Part shown: positions 1-6,359 of the stretch, one piece after another
Numbering within the stretch: position 1 is the first letter of the stretch
Layout: each line of letters starts with the position of its first letter
Source: Lachnospiraceae bacterium
Lineage (GTDB): Bacteria; Bacillota; Clostridia; Lachnospirales; Lachnospiraceae
Assembly: GCA_003535955.1 (NCBI GenBank)
Contig: DPZM01000131.1
Location: 1-6,430, forward strand
Direction: 5' to 3'
Length of the DNA stretch: 6,430 bases
Position numbers and translations under genes: made by a program
Notes under the pieces: generated by a model
Databases searched by the model: none
The model's input: only the letters and a program-made list of their open reading frames with translations
What the model was told of the DNA's origin: nothing

Positions 1-460
1 CTATTGTCAGCATCTTCTCCATCTTGTAGGAATTATTCCCGGACTTTAAGGTCTCGGCCAAAATATGGTTCATCTCGTTTCGGTATGGCTTAAGTCCGTC
101 ATTTACGGGTTTAAGACGTATCTCGCTTGCAGTCTTTCTCTTATCTTCGCTGTGCTTATAAAAACAGAACTGCCATCTTATGTTCTCACCGAATGAATTT
201 AAGAACTCCATATGTGCCTTGAAGATATTTGACTGTTCTTCATAAGGTACTATCGAGAAATTGACATCACTTAAGGGGTATGTCTTTGTAAAGGTGCCGG
301 GTTCTGTTTCTATAATCCCATTCTCCATGATCCCCCTTATGGGAACGGAGTCCTTGGAATTTTTCGGAAGCCTGTAGATCTTTGCGACCTTTTTTAGAAA
401 ATACATCCCTTTTGTTGTTCTTTGGTCTGTTTTTTTCTTTTTTGAAAATAATCCTTCCAT
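1..460 (-). CDS. VirB4-like conjugation ATPase (CD1110-type), N-terminal fragment
   Basis: The frame is open from an ATG at 460-458 to the left edge, giving 153 residues with no stop, so the gene is cut by the window and not broken. The visible part is the non-catalytic N-terminal domain. It has a lysine-rich start (MEGLFSKKKK), then at about residues 48-68 the pattern NGIIETEPGTFTKTYPLSDV, followed by a stretch around LNSFGENI. This matches the N-terminus of VirB4-like ATPases of Tn1549/CTn4-type elements as I remember it. In that family the protein is a cytoplasmic, membrane-associated ATPase that powers assembly and transport of the type IV secretion channel. The Walker A and B motifs would lie beyond the left edge and cannot be checked. 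It starts 5 bases after the PrgI-like stop, as expected for an operon. The family assignment is fairly sure; activity cannot be judged. Confidence 0.88.
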   Translation of the reverse strand, partial: MEGLFSKKKKTDQRTTKGMYFLKKVAKIYRLPKNSKDSVPIRGIMENGIIETEPGTFTKTYPLSDVNFSIVPYEEQSNIFKAHMEFLNSFGENIRWQFCFYKHSEDKRKTASEIRLKPVNDGLKPYRNEMNHILAETLKSGNNSYKMEKMLTI

Positions 461-471
461 CTCCTTCACCT
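461..471 (-). promoter_or_regulatory. Ribosome binding site of the VirB4-like gene, unusually close to the start
   Basis: On the minus strand AGGTGAAGGAG runs directly into the ATG at 460. The obvious AGGAG core abuts the start codon with no spacer. The weaker AGGTG, which overlaps the TGA stop of the preceding gene, gives a 6-base spacer. I kept this ATG because the lysine-rich N-terminus fits the family. The next in-frame Met (residue 19) is preceded by AAAGGG, also with no spacer. The overlap of stop codon and Shine-Dalgarno suggests translational coupling with the PrgI-like gene. Confidence 0.55.
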
Positions 472-903
472 GTATACCCTGTATGTTTTGCTGTATTTTA
501 CAGAATGTTTCATTTTCTCGTATTTCTTCCGATTTCTTCCCGACATTTGTGAGAGCATCTTCTTCTCAGCTTCATCATCCATCTTTTTAAGCTCTTTTTT
601 ATATGGATTTTCGATGATCGTCTTTCTCTTTGCCGGTGTAAGTATATACAGATATAAAAGCCTTAGGATCAGCGTCTCAAAGTAGCACCCGTCAAGTTTT
701 ACAAAACCGCATGCTGCCACAGGAAGTGCTAAGATGAGCCCTATAAGTATCTTATTATCCGTTGTCGTCGGAAGAAGTATGGCTATCGGAACACTGTAGA
801 TCAAAGATATGCCGATGCATACTACCTGTCTTGTATCAAATGGTCCTATATTGCTTATGGAATATTCCCTTATGTCTTTGCTTGCTTCAACCTGTATGGC
901 CAT
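466..903 (-). CDS. PrgI-family (VirB3-like) conjugation membrane protein
   Basis: This is a 145-residue protein. Two hydrophobic segments lie at about residues 25-46 and 51-69, and a third, shorter one at 76-90 ends in ILTPAKRK. It then has a strongly basic cytoplasmic tail (lysine-rich from 100 to 145). A small protein with paired N-terminal helices followed by a Pro-x-[KR]-[KR] turn is the pattern of the PrgI family of Gram-positive conjugation modules, which stands in for VirB3 and usually sits directly before the VirB4 ATPase, as here. Its likely role is to anchor VirB4 at the membrane channel. The start is well supported: GGGAG lies 7 bases before the ATG. The gene begins 2 bases after the TrbL-like stop and ends 5 bases before the VirB4-like start. 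The name comes from topology and context more than from a catalytic motif, as the family has none. Confidence 0.85.
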   Translation of the reverse strand: MAIQVEASKDIREYSISNIGPFDTRQVVCIGISLIYSVPIAILLPTTTDNKILIGLILALPVAACGFVKLDGCYFETLILRLLYLYILTPAKRKTIIENPYKKELKKMDDEAEKKMLSQMSGRNRKKYEKMKHSVKYSKTYRVYR

Positions 904-905
904 AC

Positions 906-2036
906 TCAGACTCCCAATGAATCGTTTATTATCTCACTTGCTTTTGACATGATCATGATAACTGCAACCTGTGATGCTATGCATAAAGCTATGTTCATCA
1001 TAATCTGTATCGCACTCCCGCCTGTAAAATACTTGCTAATGCTGTCCTTGAACAGTATGTCTGCAACCCTCAGTATTATGAAGATAGTCGCAAGCCTAAG
1101 GTATCTGCCGAAGAATTTTTTTAGATAGCGAAATCCCGGGGATCTTAAGCCTTCCTGATAAATATCCGTAACTGCAAACGGGACAAAGAAACGGGTAAGG
1201 AAGATCTCAAGGCATATCGTAAGATACATGACAACTGCCACAACCTGTGTTACAAAGCTTAAGACAAACGGGAGGATCAATTGGATCACCGCCTGACAAT
1301 TCCAGAAAAAGTGCCCTGTCTTTGCTCCTGTTAACGTCTGAAGGATCTCTTCACACTGTTCATCGGTCAGTTGTTCAAGCGGTGGCTGGGCGATACCCAC
1401 AGCAGCAGTAAATATCTCAAGCCCCAAATTTACTATGATCTCTAAGATAGATGGGAGATTGATTATCAGAACCCCTACTATACCGATCTCCACCACTATC
1501 TGAAATGCTGCATCCAAAGGCTCCCGCCCTTGCTGGATATTCTTAAAATAGTTACCCATCGCCACTGCTATAAGCCAGAAAGATGCAATTATACTGAATA
1601 TGTTGTATGTCTTCTTTAAATGCGCATCTTCAGCATATACACCCTGATCCGTGCTTTCGGCAAACATAACCAATAATGTAAATTCTTTTCCGGTCTTCCT
1701 TATCTCGGTAATGGAATATGAGGCAGTCTGAGCCATCATCTTAAGCATCATCTTTGGATATTCATTGTTTTCTTCACCGTCAAGCATCTTTTCATCAATG
1801 ACATCCATAACACCTTCCGCCACCGGCTCCGCTATCGTCTTTGCAGCACCAATGCCTAGTTTTGTACCAAGCTTTGCAAGACCCTTCACTCCACCCTCTA
1901 CAATTCTCGAAATGACCGAAGGGTTCCCTTCCTGCCGACCTTCGTTTATATCAGAAGCATAAACATGACTGATGCTTAACAGTGAAACTGCCAGGGTAAC
2001 AGTTATGAATGCAATGATCTTTTTGTTCCTGAACAT
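906..2036 (-). CDS. TrbL/VirB6-like polytopic conjugation channel protein
   Basis: The protein has 376 residues. Residues 1-27 form a clear signal peptide: FRNKK, then a hydrophobic core, then a cleavage site after HVYA, leaving SDINEG at the mature N-terminus. An extracytoplasmic, amphipathic region follows (about 28-140), rich in Gly/Ala/Lys near 45-70. Hydrophobic segments appear near 146-165, 178-212, 249-275, 277-290, 311-328 and 345-365. This layout, an exported N-terminal domain and then a multi-helix core, is that of the TrbL/VirB6-like proteins of Tn1549-type elements, thought to form the inner-membrane channel. Two cysteines (C228, C247) flank a stretch that may lie outside the membrane; a disulfide is possible but unproven. 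The Shine-Dalgarno is AGGA 7 bases before the ATG, with a second AGGAG overlapping the stop of the preceding gene. It lies between the Maff2-like and PrgI-like genes, the usual order. Confidence 0.85.
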   Translation of the reverse strand: MFRNKKIIAFITVTLAVSLLSISHVYASDINEGRQEGNPSVISRIVEGGVKGLAKLGTKLGIGAAKTIAEPVAEGVMDVIDEKMLDGEENNEYPKMMLKMMAQTASYSITEIRKTGKEFTLLVMFAESTDQGVYAEDAHLKKTYNIFSIIASFWLIAVAMGNYFKNIQQGREPLDAAFQIVVEIGIVGVLIINLPSILEIIVNLGLEIFTAAVGIAQPPLEQLTDEQCEEILQTLTGAKTGHFFWNCQAVIQLILPFVLSFVTQVVAVVMYLTICLEIFLTRFFVPFAVTDIYQEGLRSPGFRYLKKFFGRYLRLATIFIILRVADILFKDSISKYFTGGSAIQIMMNIALCIASQVAVIMIMSKASEIINDSLGV

Positions 2037-2051
2037 GTATGTTTCCTGCTC

Positions 2052-2402
2052 CTAGATAGTCGTTTCAAGGTTTGCCGCAAGATCGGGTGCGGCATTTGTC
2101 AAGATCATTGATAAGGCAAATAACGTGATCCCGGCAATGATCATACCCGCTGCCCTGCTTTGGGCCGGTCCGTCACTGTCTGAATGGGCATTTGCCCACT
2201 TTATAAGTCCAAGAACGAAGAACATGATACCCGACGCTATAATAAGCTTTGCAATTATCTTTATTGCCATCTCCATAAGAGACTTTGCATCTGCACTTGC
2301 AAAGCATGTCATCAATGTCATCCCTGATGCACCAGCCGCTGTCATCAATGGCAACAGGATCCGCAATAACTTAAGTTTCCGTTCATTTAACGATAAAATC
2401 AT
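2052..2402 (-). CDS. Maff2-family small membrane protein, pilin-like
   Basis: This is a 116-residue protein. The basic N-terminus (NERKLKLLR) leads into a hydrophobic segment (about 15-34) and then CFASADAK, which looks like a signal peptidase site after ASA near residue 38. The remaining 78 residues hold two hydrophobic helices (about 46-69 and 84-103) joined by a short polar loop, HSDSDGPAQSRAAG. The two-helix part resembles the Maff2 family of conjugative elements. A signal peptide plus two helices in a mature protein of about 80 residues is also the form of VirB2/TrbC pilins, so a pilin or pilin-like channel subunit is my inference. The start is supported by GAGGA 7 bases before the ATG. 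It is 93 bases after the coupling-protein gene and 15 bases before the TrbL-like start. Maff2 proteins I remember are about 60-75 residues and lack this leader. Confidence 0.8.
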   Translation of the reverse strand: MILSLNERKLKLLRILLPLMTAAGASGMTLMTCFASADAKSLMEMAIKIIAKLIIASGIMFFVLGLIKWANAHSDSDGPAQSRAAGMIIAGITLFALSMILTNAAPDLAANLETTI

Positions 2403-2495
2403 TTCATTTCCTCGCTTTCTTATATACCCGCCGCAGCGGAATTAATGGTTACATTATCCTTATGCACATAATTTAGAAAAAAAACTCATTTTTTC
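2403..2495 (-). other. Intergenic gap between coupling-protein and Maff2-like genes, with weak hairpins
   Basis: This is the only gap of more than 15 bases inside the operon. Next to the coupling-protein stop is an A/T-only inverted repeat: AGAAAAAA at 2475-2482 against TTTTTTCT at 2489-2496, with a 6-base loop. It contains no G:C pairs apart from the outer one, so it would be a poor terminator. At 2428-2439 a short G+C-rich repeat (CCGC/GCGG, 4-base loop) lies about 25 bases before the Maff2-like start. GATAAT near 2453-2458 on the minus strand resembles a -10 box but has no good -35 partner. The gap could hold a weak internal promoter, a processing site or a partial terminator; none is demonstrated. 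Confidence 0.35.
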
Positions 2496-4913
2496 TCATG
2501 TCATCATATATACCCATTCATCCATGGGATACGGTTCTATGTTTATCCTGCTCTCTATTGCTTCCTGTATGGCGGTATCATCCATATCCGCTATCTCTTT
2601 TGGTGTGAGCTTTTCTTTATTTTTTCCTTTTACGGCAGTTGTGAGCATGTCTGCGACCGCATCCATCTGCTGCTGGTTTATGGCATCCTCTTCCTCCTCC
2701 CGCTGTTTTCTCTGTTCTTTTATCCTCTCCCTTTCTTTGTTTCCTGCTTCTGCGTTGCTTATGCTCTCATCCTTTCCTGCGGCATTTTCACTTTTAAAAA
2801 GCTTTTTCCTTCTCTCCTGCCTTACCCTGTCAAGATTCTCATAACCGTCTGTAAGATTCAGCCGTTCATGGAAGGGGATATTTGATATGATCTCCCCTAC
2901 TTCTTCCGGCGGCTTTATCTCATACATCCCCCGTCTTGTTTTTGCATACTCATACATGGGGTGCATCTTGACATCATATTTTTCACCGTAATAAGGCCTT
3001 TCTGCCCTTACTAACACAAGGCATTCATCATCCTTCATCATCGAGAGGAGATCGGGAGTTATAAGGTCATATGATGACAGGTTTATCCCGAAGCTTTCCC
3101 CCTGTTTTCCATTAAAGTTAAGGTTCTGGACCCTGGTTGTCTTCTTTCCGCCGGTCTCACAGAGCCACTTGATCGTCTCGTTATCGGAAGAACCTAAGAA
3201 CAGCTTTACATCACAGTTGCCTGCAATGGTGTTCCAGTCATCCTTATACATCTTCTGAAGCTGGGTTATGGCCTGAAGGATTATGAACATCGAAATGTTG
3301 TATTTTCTTACCGTTGAAAGCCTTTTATCAAGATTCGGGATAGCACTCATGTTGGCAAACTCATCCCCTAAGAGCCTTACATGATTGGGACATGACTCCC
3401 CGACCGGCTCGATCTTTATTCTTGCGAGGTCCTTAATGAACTCATCCCTTAATTTTACAGACCCCCTCCAGCCCACAAGCTCATTCGTCGAAGTCGTAAA
3501 TACCTTATATAAGTGCCTGTCATTGTCATACTTAACATGGATGCCCTTTCTTATCTCACTTACAAAACGTTCTATCTCAGCCTTTGCGCGCTCGCTGTCA
3601 TCTTTATTTGCCGCCTGTCCAACCTTAAGGGTGATACCGTTACGGATCTTACACTGCCAGCCATAAAAGGAGCGCGTCTCACAATACCTGTAAAGCGACA
3701 TGAAAAGCTGCGTATATAGCATGGATACAACAAAATTGAACGTATCATCTGCAGTGGGGATGATGACAAACAGGATCTGCCTTGTATCCGCAAACTTATC
3801 AAGATCAAGGTTGTCGGTAGAAGTAAGGTATTTAATATCTGAAAGCTCAAAGATCTGAAGCCTTGCCTTTACAGAGATCAGTATGCTCTTAAGAGTTTTT
3901 CCGGCACCAAGCTTAAAACCTTTATACTGTTTTACGGCAAGGTTTTCAGGATCATCCTTTTCAAGGTTTTCAAACATCTGGTCAAGCACGGATTTCTTCG
4001 ATGAGTTGTTCTCATCGATCTCCGCGCATGATATAAGGAACAAAAGATTTGAAAAAGTCTGCGCTTCCTTTGGCTGTGTATGCCACAGATACAGCATGAG
4101 CGCGGAAATAAGAAGAGTCTCTGCTTTTGGCCAGAAGGGATCCCCGCCTTTTTGTTCCGGCGGAGTGGTGTTTTCCATTATCGTATTGGTTATTATGAAG
4201 ACATCCTTCTCTTCGACTATATAGTGAAAGGGGTTATATCTGCAGCCCTGGTATACGTTTGTTAAGTTAAATACCTTTACTTCATACCCCATATCTGCAA
4301 GATACTGGGCATAATCCCTGTAAAGTTCCCCCGAAGGATCCGTAATGATATTGCAACAGTTGGCGCTTAAGATATTTGGGGCCGCAAAATTCCTTGATTT
4401 ACCTGAACCGGAGCCACCTATCGCAAGAGTATTGCAGTTTCTCTTGCACTTTATGCCGTCCATTGAAAGCCGCATTTCCTTTGACAGGATAACGTTGTCA
4501 TATCCGTTTATGCTCTCTTCCCCAAACGGCGAACACCGCTTCATGCAGTATTCCTTGTATTCCTTAAGCTTCATCCAGTGGGCATCACCGTTTACGGTAT
4601 CCGGATTATCATGCTTCTTTAAAAGATGCGTTGTATAATACATCCCGGCAAAACAGAGCCCTAAGACAGAAAGGATTACTATCATAAGTATATCTTTGCC
4701 GCTTACATTCCCGAATATCTCAAAAGGATGTATAAAGACATAGGAAAAAGCGTTATTAAGCGCTTCTCCCATTGGCATCCTTTTATATATGTTCCTTATC
4801 GCCAGGTAATGAAGGGCCACAATGATAATATATATGTATCCTATTGTCCCTACGATAAGGTATCCTATCAGACTATTTCTTTTTTTCTTTTCTTTAACGG
4901 TTTCCGATACCAT
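2496..4913 (-). CDS. VirD4/TraG-type conjugative coupling protein (CD1115-type), with an insertion and a long C-terminal tail
   Basis: The protein has 805 residues. Two N-terminal membrane helices lie at about 15-39 and 74-94. They are followed by the Walker A motif GGSGSGKS (166-173), the TDPSGELY motif (191-198) that is conserved in VirD4 proteins, and a helical domain at about 234-365. The strand RQILFVIIP is at 378-386, and Walker B with its flank, LLGDEFANM, is at 514-522. Next come QAITQLQKMY (547-556) and NCDVKLFLG (566-574), both typical of the family's C-terminal half of the ATPase. This is the membrane-bound hexameric ATPase that receives the relaxase-DNA complex and passes it to the channel. 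It is about 200 residues longer than the roughly 600 I expect for CD1115-type proteins, because of an insertion at about 412-505 and a charged tail at 666-805. The start is supported by AAGG 5 bases before the ATG; it begins 2 bases after the preceding stop. All key ATPase residues are present. Confidence 0.93.
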   Translation of the reverse strand: MVSETVKEKKKRNSLIGYLIVGTIGYIYIIIVALHYLAIRNIYKRMPMGEALNNAFSYVFIHPFEIFGNVSGKDILMIVILSVLGLCFAGMYYTTHLLKKHDNPDTVNGDAHWMKLKEYKEYCMKRCSPFGEESINGYDNVILSKEMRLSMDGIKCKRNCNTLAIGGSGSGKSRNFAAPNILSANCCNIITDPSGELYRDYAQYLADMGYEVKVFNLTNVYQGCRYNPFHYIVEEKDVFIITNTIMENTTPPEQKGGDPFWPKAETLLISALMLYLWHTQPKEAQTFSNLLFLISCAEIDENNSSKKSVLDQMFENLEKDDPENLAVKQYKGFKLGAGKTLKSILISVKARLQIFELSDIKYLTSTDNLDLDKFADTRQILFVIIPTADDTFNFVVSMLYTQLFMSLYRYCETRSFYGWQCKIRNGITLKVGQAANKDDSERAKAEIERFVSEIRKGIHVKYDNDRHLYKVFTTSTNELVGWRGSVKLRDEFIKDLARIKIEPVGESCPNHVRLLGDEFANMSAIPNLDKRLSTVRKYNISMFIILQAITQLQKMYKDDWNTIAGNCDVKLFLGSSDNETIKWLCETGGKKTTRVQNLNFNGKQGESFGINLSSYDLITPDLLSMMKDDECLVLVRAERPYYGEKYDVKMHPMYEYAKTRRGMYEIKPPEEVGEIISNIPFHERLNLTDGYENLDRVRQERRKKLFKSENAAGKDESISNAEAGNKERERIKEQRKQREEEEDAINQQQMDAVADMLTTAVKGKNKEKLTPKEIADMDDTAIQEAIESRINIEPYPMDEWVYMMT

Positions 4914-4915
4914 AT

Positions 4916-6271
4916 CTACCTTGCTTCTTCCCTGTCATTGCTTAATTCCCGCATTCTTGCTTCATGTGTATATGCTTCATGCATGCTTATGGCTTCCGGC
5001 ACATCCTCATAATTGCTCTTATCAAGCCCGGCTTCATCAAGCATGGAGTTTATGGCAAGGATTAACGAAGGGTCATAGCCATCTGGTATTGTCCCGTTTA
5101 TGCAGGATTTAAGTATGCCTGATGCTTCTTCTTTATATACTTCAAACTTATCCTCTCCATTTATGGCATCCTGCAATTCTTCAAAACATCTTTCCCTTAT
5201 GGCTTCATCTATGATATCCGCCATTTCCCTCTCTCTTGTTGCAGCAATATACTCATCCCGTCCTACTTCAGGCTGTAAGGATTCTATATTTCTCTTATTT
5301 GACCCAAGATGAGCGCTTAACTCTTTTGCGCTTGTAAGGACTGTCTTTGACTGGATCCTCCTTAATGCCAAGAGGAGGCGTTCTTCATACATATCATCTT
5401 CCTTACGGCATCTGTATCTTTCCTGCGGGTGCATATATGCATCAGAACGCTTGCCGTCCCGTATTGTTGAAGAAAACATGGTAAATCCATCAGGGTTTAT
5501 CTCGATATAGTGTTTTATGCGTCCTTCGTTTGCCCCAACTACATAAACCGTGTTTCCGTTATTAGTGTTAAGTTCTATCATCTCCTTGACATCAAGCTCG
5601 GCATTTAGATGATCGACTATCTTATTCCCGTTATATCCATAGAGGGATATCATAGTCTGAAGATATATCCTGCATAAATCTCTGCCGTGCTTTTCATCTG
5701 TCAGTACCTTACTGTCACGTACTGTCAAGTCAAACTTGACAGTGCCATCCTCATCCATCCCCTCTTCCTCATGGATAAGATATCCCGCCGATATCTCCCT
5801 GCATCTTTCAAGCATGAGCTCTTTTTCATAGTAGTTAAGGCCTTTTATCGTAAGAAGGTCCTTATCCTTTATCCTGTCATTTGATGCTATCCTTTCCTCA
5901 GCTTCTATTCCGTCAAGCGTAAATCTGTAGCTTAAAGCCTGATCAAGTGCCTTAAGCCGCAGTTCCTCCACCATGTACTGGTCGTTAAGGTCATAGAGGA
6001 TGTAGACACTCTCATCCGGCGTGCCGTCAGTGTTTAACCGCGCCTCAACAAATGGGATCCCATATTCTGAAAGGAGTTTTATGAAATTAAGATAGGACCG
6101 GTCAGTACTGTCAATATCTCCAAGCTTGTATATGCCTGTCATCTTTGGTCCAAAGGATTCAAGTATGGAAACCGCCTCTTTAGTACCGCCTTTTCTTTTC
6201 AATACCGTGATAAGATTCCTGTGAAAACTCTCAAGGGCTTTATTGTCATACTCTTTTTGTATATCTTCCAT
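4916..6271 (-). CDS. Uncharacterised soluble protein in the PcfB position of the transfer operon
   Basis: I do not recognise this 451-residue protein as a named family. It has no signal peptide or membrane helix and is rich in Glu/Asp. Residues 25-108 show alternating helices and strands, including FIKLLSEYGIPFVEARL, a variable loop (NTDGTPDES), then VYILYDLNDQYMVEEL. That pattern is reminiscent of the PcfB/DUF3801 accessory proteins, which in related elements stand just before the coupling-protein gene and help bring the relaxosome to it. This link is an inference. The middle (about 178-275) looks strand-rich, with VYVVGANEGRIKHYIEINPD as its most structured part. The rest (290-451) is mostly helical and charged. 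It ends 2 bases before the coupling-protein start, and the preceding gene's last codons supply the AAGG ribosome site for that gene, so the two are probably translationally coupled. A TAA lies in frame 2 codons before the ATG, fixing the N-terminal limit. Confidence 0.8.
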   Translation of the reverse strand: MEDIQKEYDNKALESFHRNLITVLKRKGGTKEAVSILESFGPKMTGIYKLGDIDSTDRSYLNFIKLLSEYGIPFVEARLNTDGTPDESVYILYDLNDQYMVEELRLKALDQALSYRFTLDGIEAEERIASNDRIKDKDLLTIKGLNYYEKELMLERCREISAGYLIHEEEGMDEDGTVKFDLTVRDSKVLTDEKHGRDLCRIYLQTMISLYGYNGNKIVDHLNAELDVKEMIELNTNNGNTVYVVGANEGRIKHYIEINPDGFTMFSSTIRDGKRSDAYMHPQERYRCRKEDDMYEERLLLALRRIQSKTVLTSAKELSAHLGSNKRNIESLQPEVGRDEYIAATREREMADIIDEAIRERCFEELQDAINGEDKFEVYKEEASGILKSCINGTIPDGYDPSLILAINSMLDEAGLDKSNYEDVPEAISMHEAYTHEARMRELSNDREEAR

Positions 6272-6297
6272 CTCTTAGTCCGGGAAAACCCGCCTCC
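6269..6297 (-). promoter_or_regulatory. Ribosome binding site with a hairpin between Shine-Dalgarno and start codon
   Basis: A strong Shine-Dalgarno GGAGG (6297-6293) is 21 bases upstream of the ATG at 6271, too far for normal initiation. Between them is CGGG-TTTT-CCCG (6292-6281), a 4-bp all-G:C stem. If it folds, GGAGG is left next to the 9-base stretch GACTAAGAG and then ATG, an ordinary effective spacing. No ATG, GTG or TTG sits at the normal distance from GGAGG. The alternative is weak initiation from the AAGAG that abuts the start codon. Folding is inferred, not shown. Confidence 0.5.
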
Positions 6298-6308
6298 ATA
6301 TATTTAAT

Positions 6309-6322
6309 GCAAGTTTCCTTGC
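6309..6322 (-). other. Short leader stem-loop with GAAA tetraloop
   Basis: On the minus strand GCAAG-GAAA-CTTGC forms a perfect 5-bp stem capped by a GNRA-type tetraloop, a stable loop class in RNA. It lies between the putative minus-strand terminator and the ribosome site of the 451-residue protein. It could be an RNA stability or binding element in the 5' untranslated region. Short perfect repeats also arise by chance. Confidence 0.35.
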
Positions 6323-6333
6323 CTTTTTTTCAG

Positions 6334-6359
6334 AAAAAAAGACCGTCATTCTACAGTCT
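6334..6359 (-). terminator. Putative intrinsic terminator or attenuator, leftward
   Basis: On the minus strand AGACTGT (6359-6353) pairs with ACGGTCT (6346-6340) across a 6-base loop. This is a 7-bp stem with one G-U pair, followed at once by six T residues. Read in the direction of the operon it could end a transcript from a gene to the right of the window, or act as an attenuator in the leader of this operon. The stem is of moderate stability, and on the opposite strand the wobble becomes a C-A mismatch, so the structure favours leftward reading. Confidence 0.5.

Noticed and set aside
2125..2445. 106-codon open frame on the plus strand
   Set aside because: It is antisense to the well-supported Maff2-like gene and has no ribosome site or family likeness. 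Its hydrophobic look mirrors the membrane helices on the other strand.
3399..3680. A frameshift or inserted mobile element in the coupling protein gene
   Set aside because: The frame is continuous, with no terminal repeats or target duplication. The motifs on both sides are intact, so this looks like a domain insertion.
3883..4224. Plus-strand open frame of 113 codons, and its neighbours at 3385-3666 and 4345-4638
   Set aside because: All lie inside the VirD4-like gene, which has intact Walker motifs. They are compositional shadows with Ser/Phe/Leu-rich translations and no recognisable start signal.
6246..6299. 17-codon leader open frame starting at the ATG at 6299 and overlapping the first gene's start
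   Set aside because: It has no Shine-Dalgarno upstream, since the GGAGG lies inside its own codons, and its peptide has no run of repeated regulatory codons. It is probably chance.
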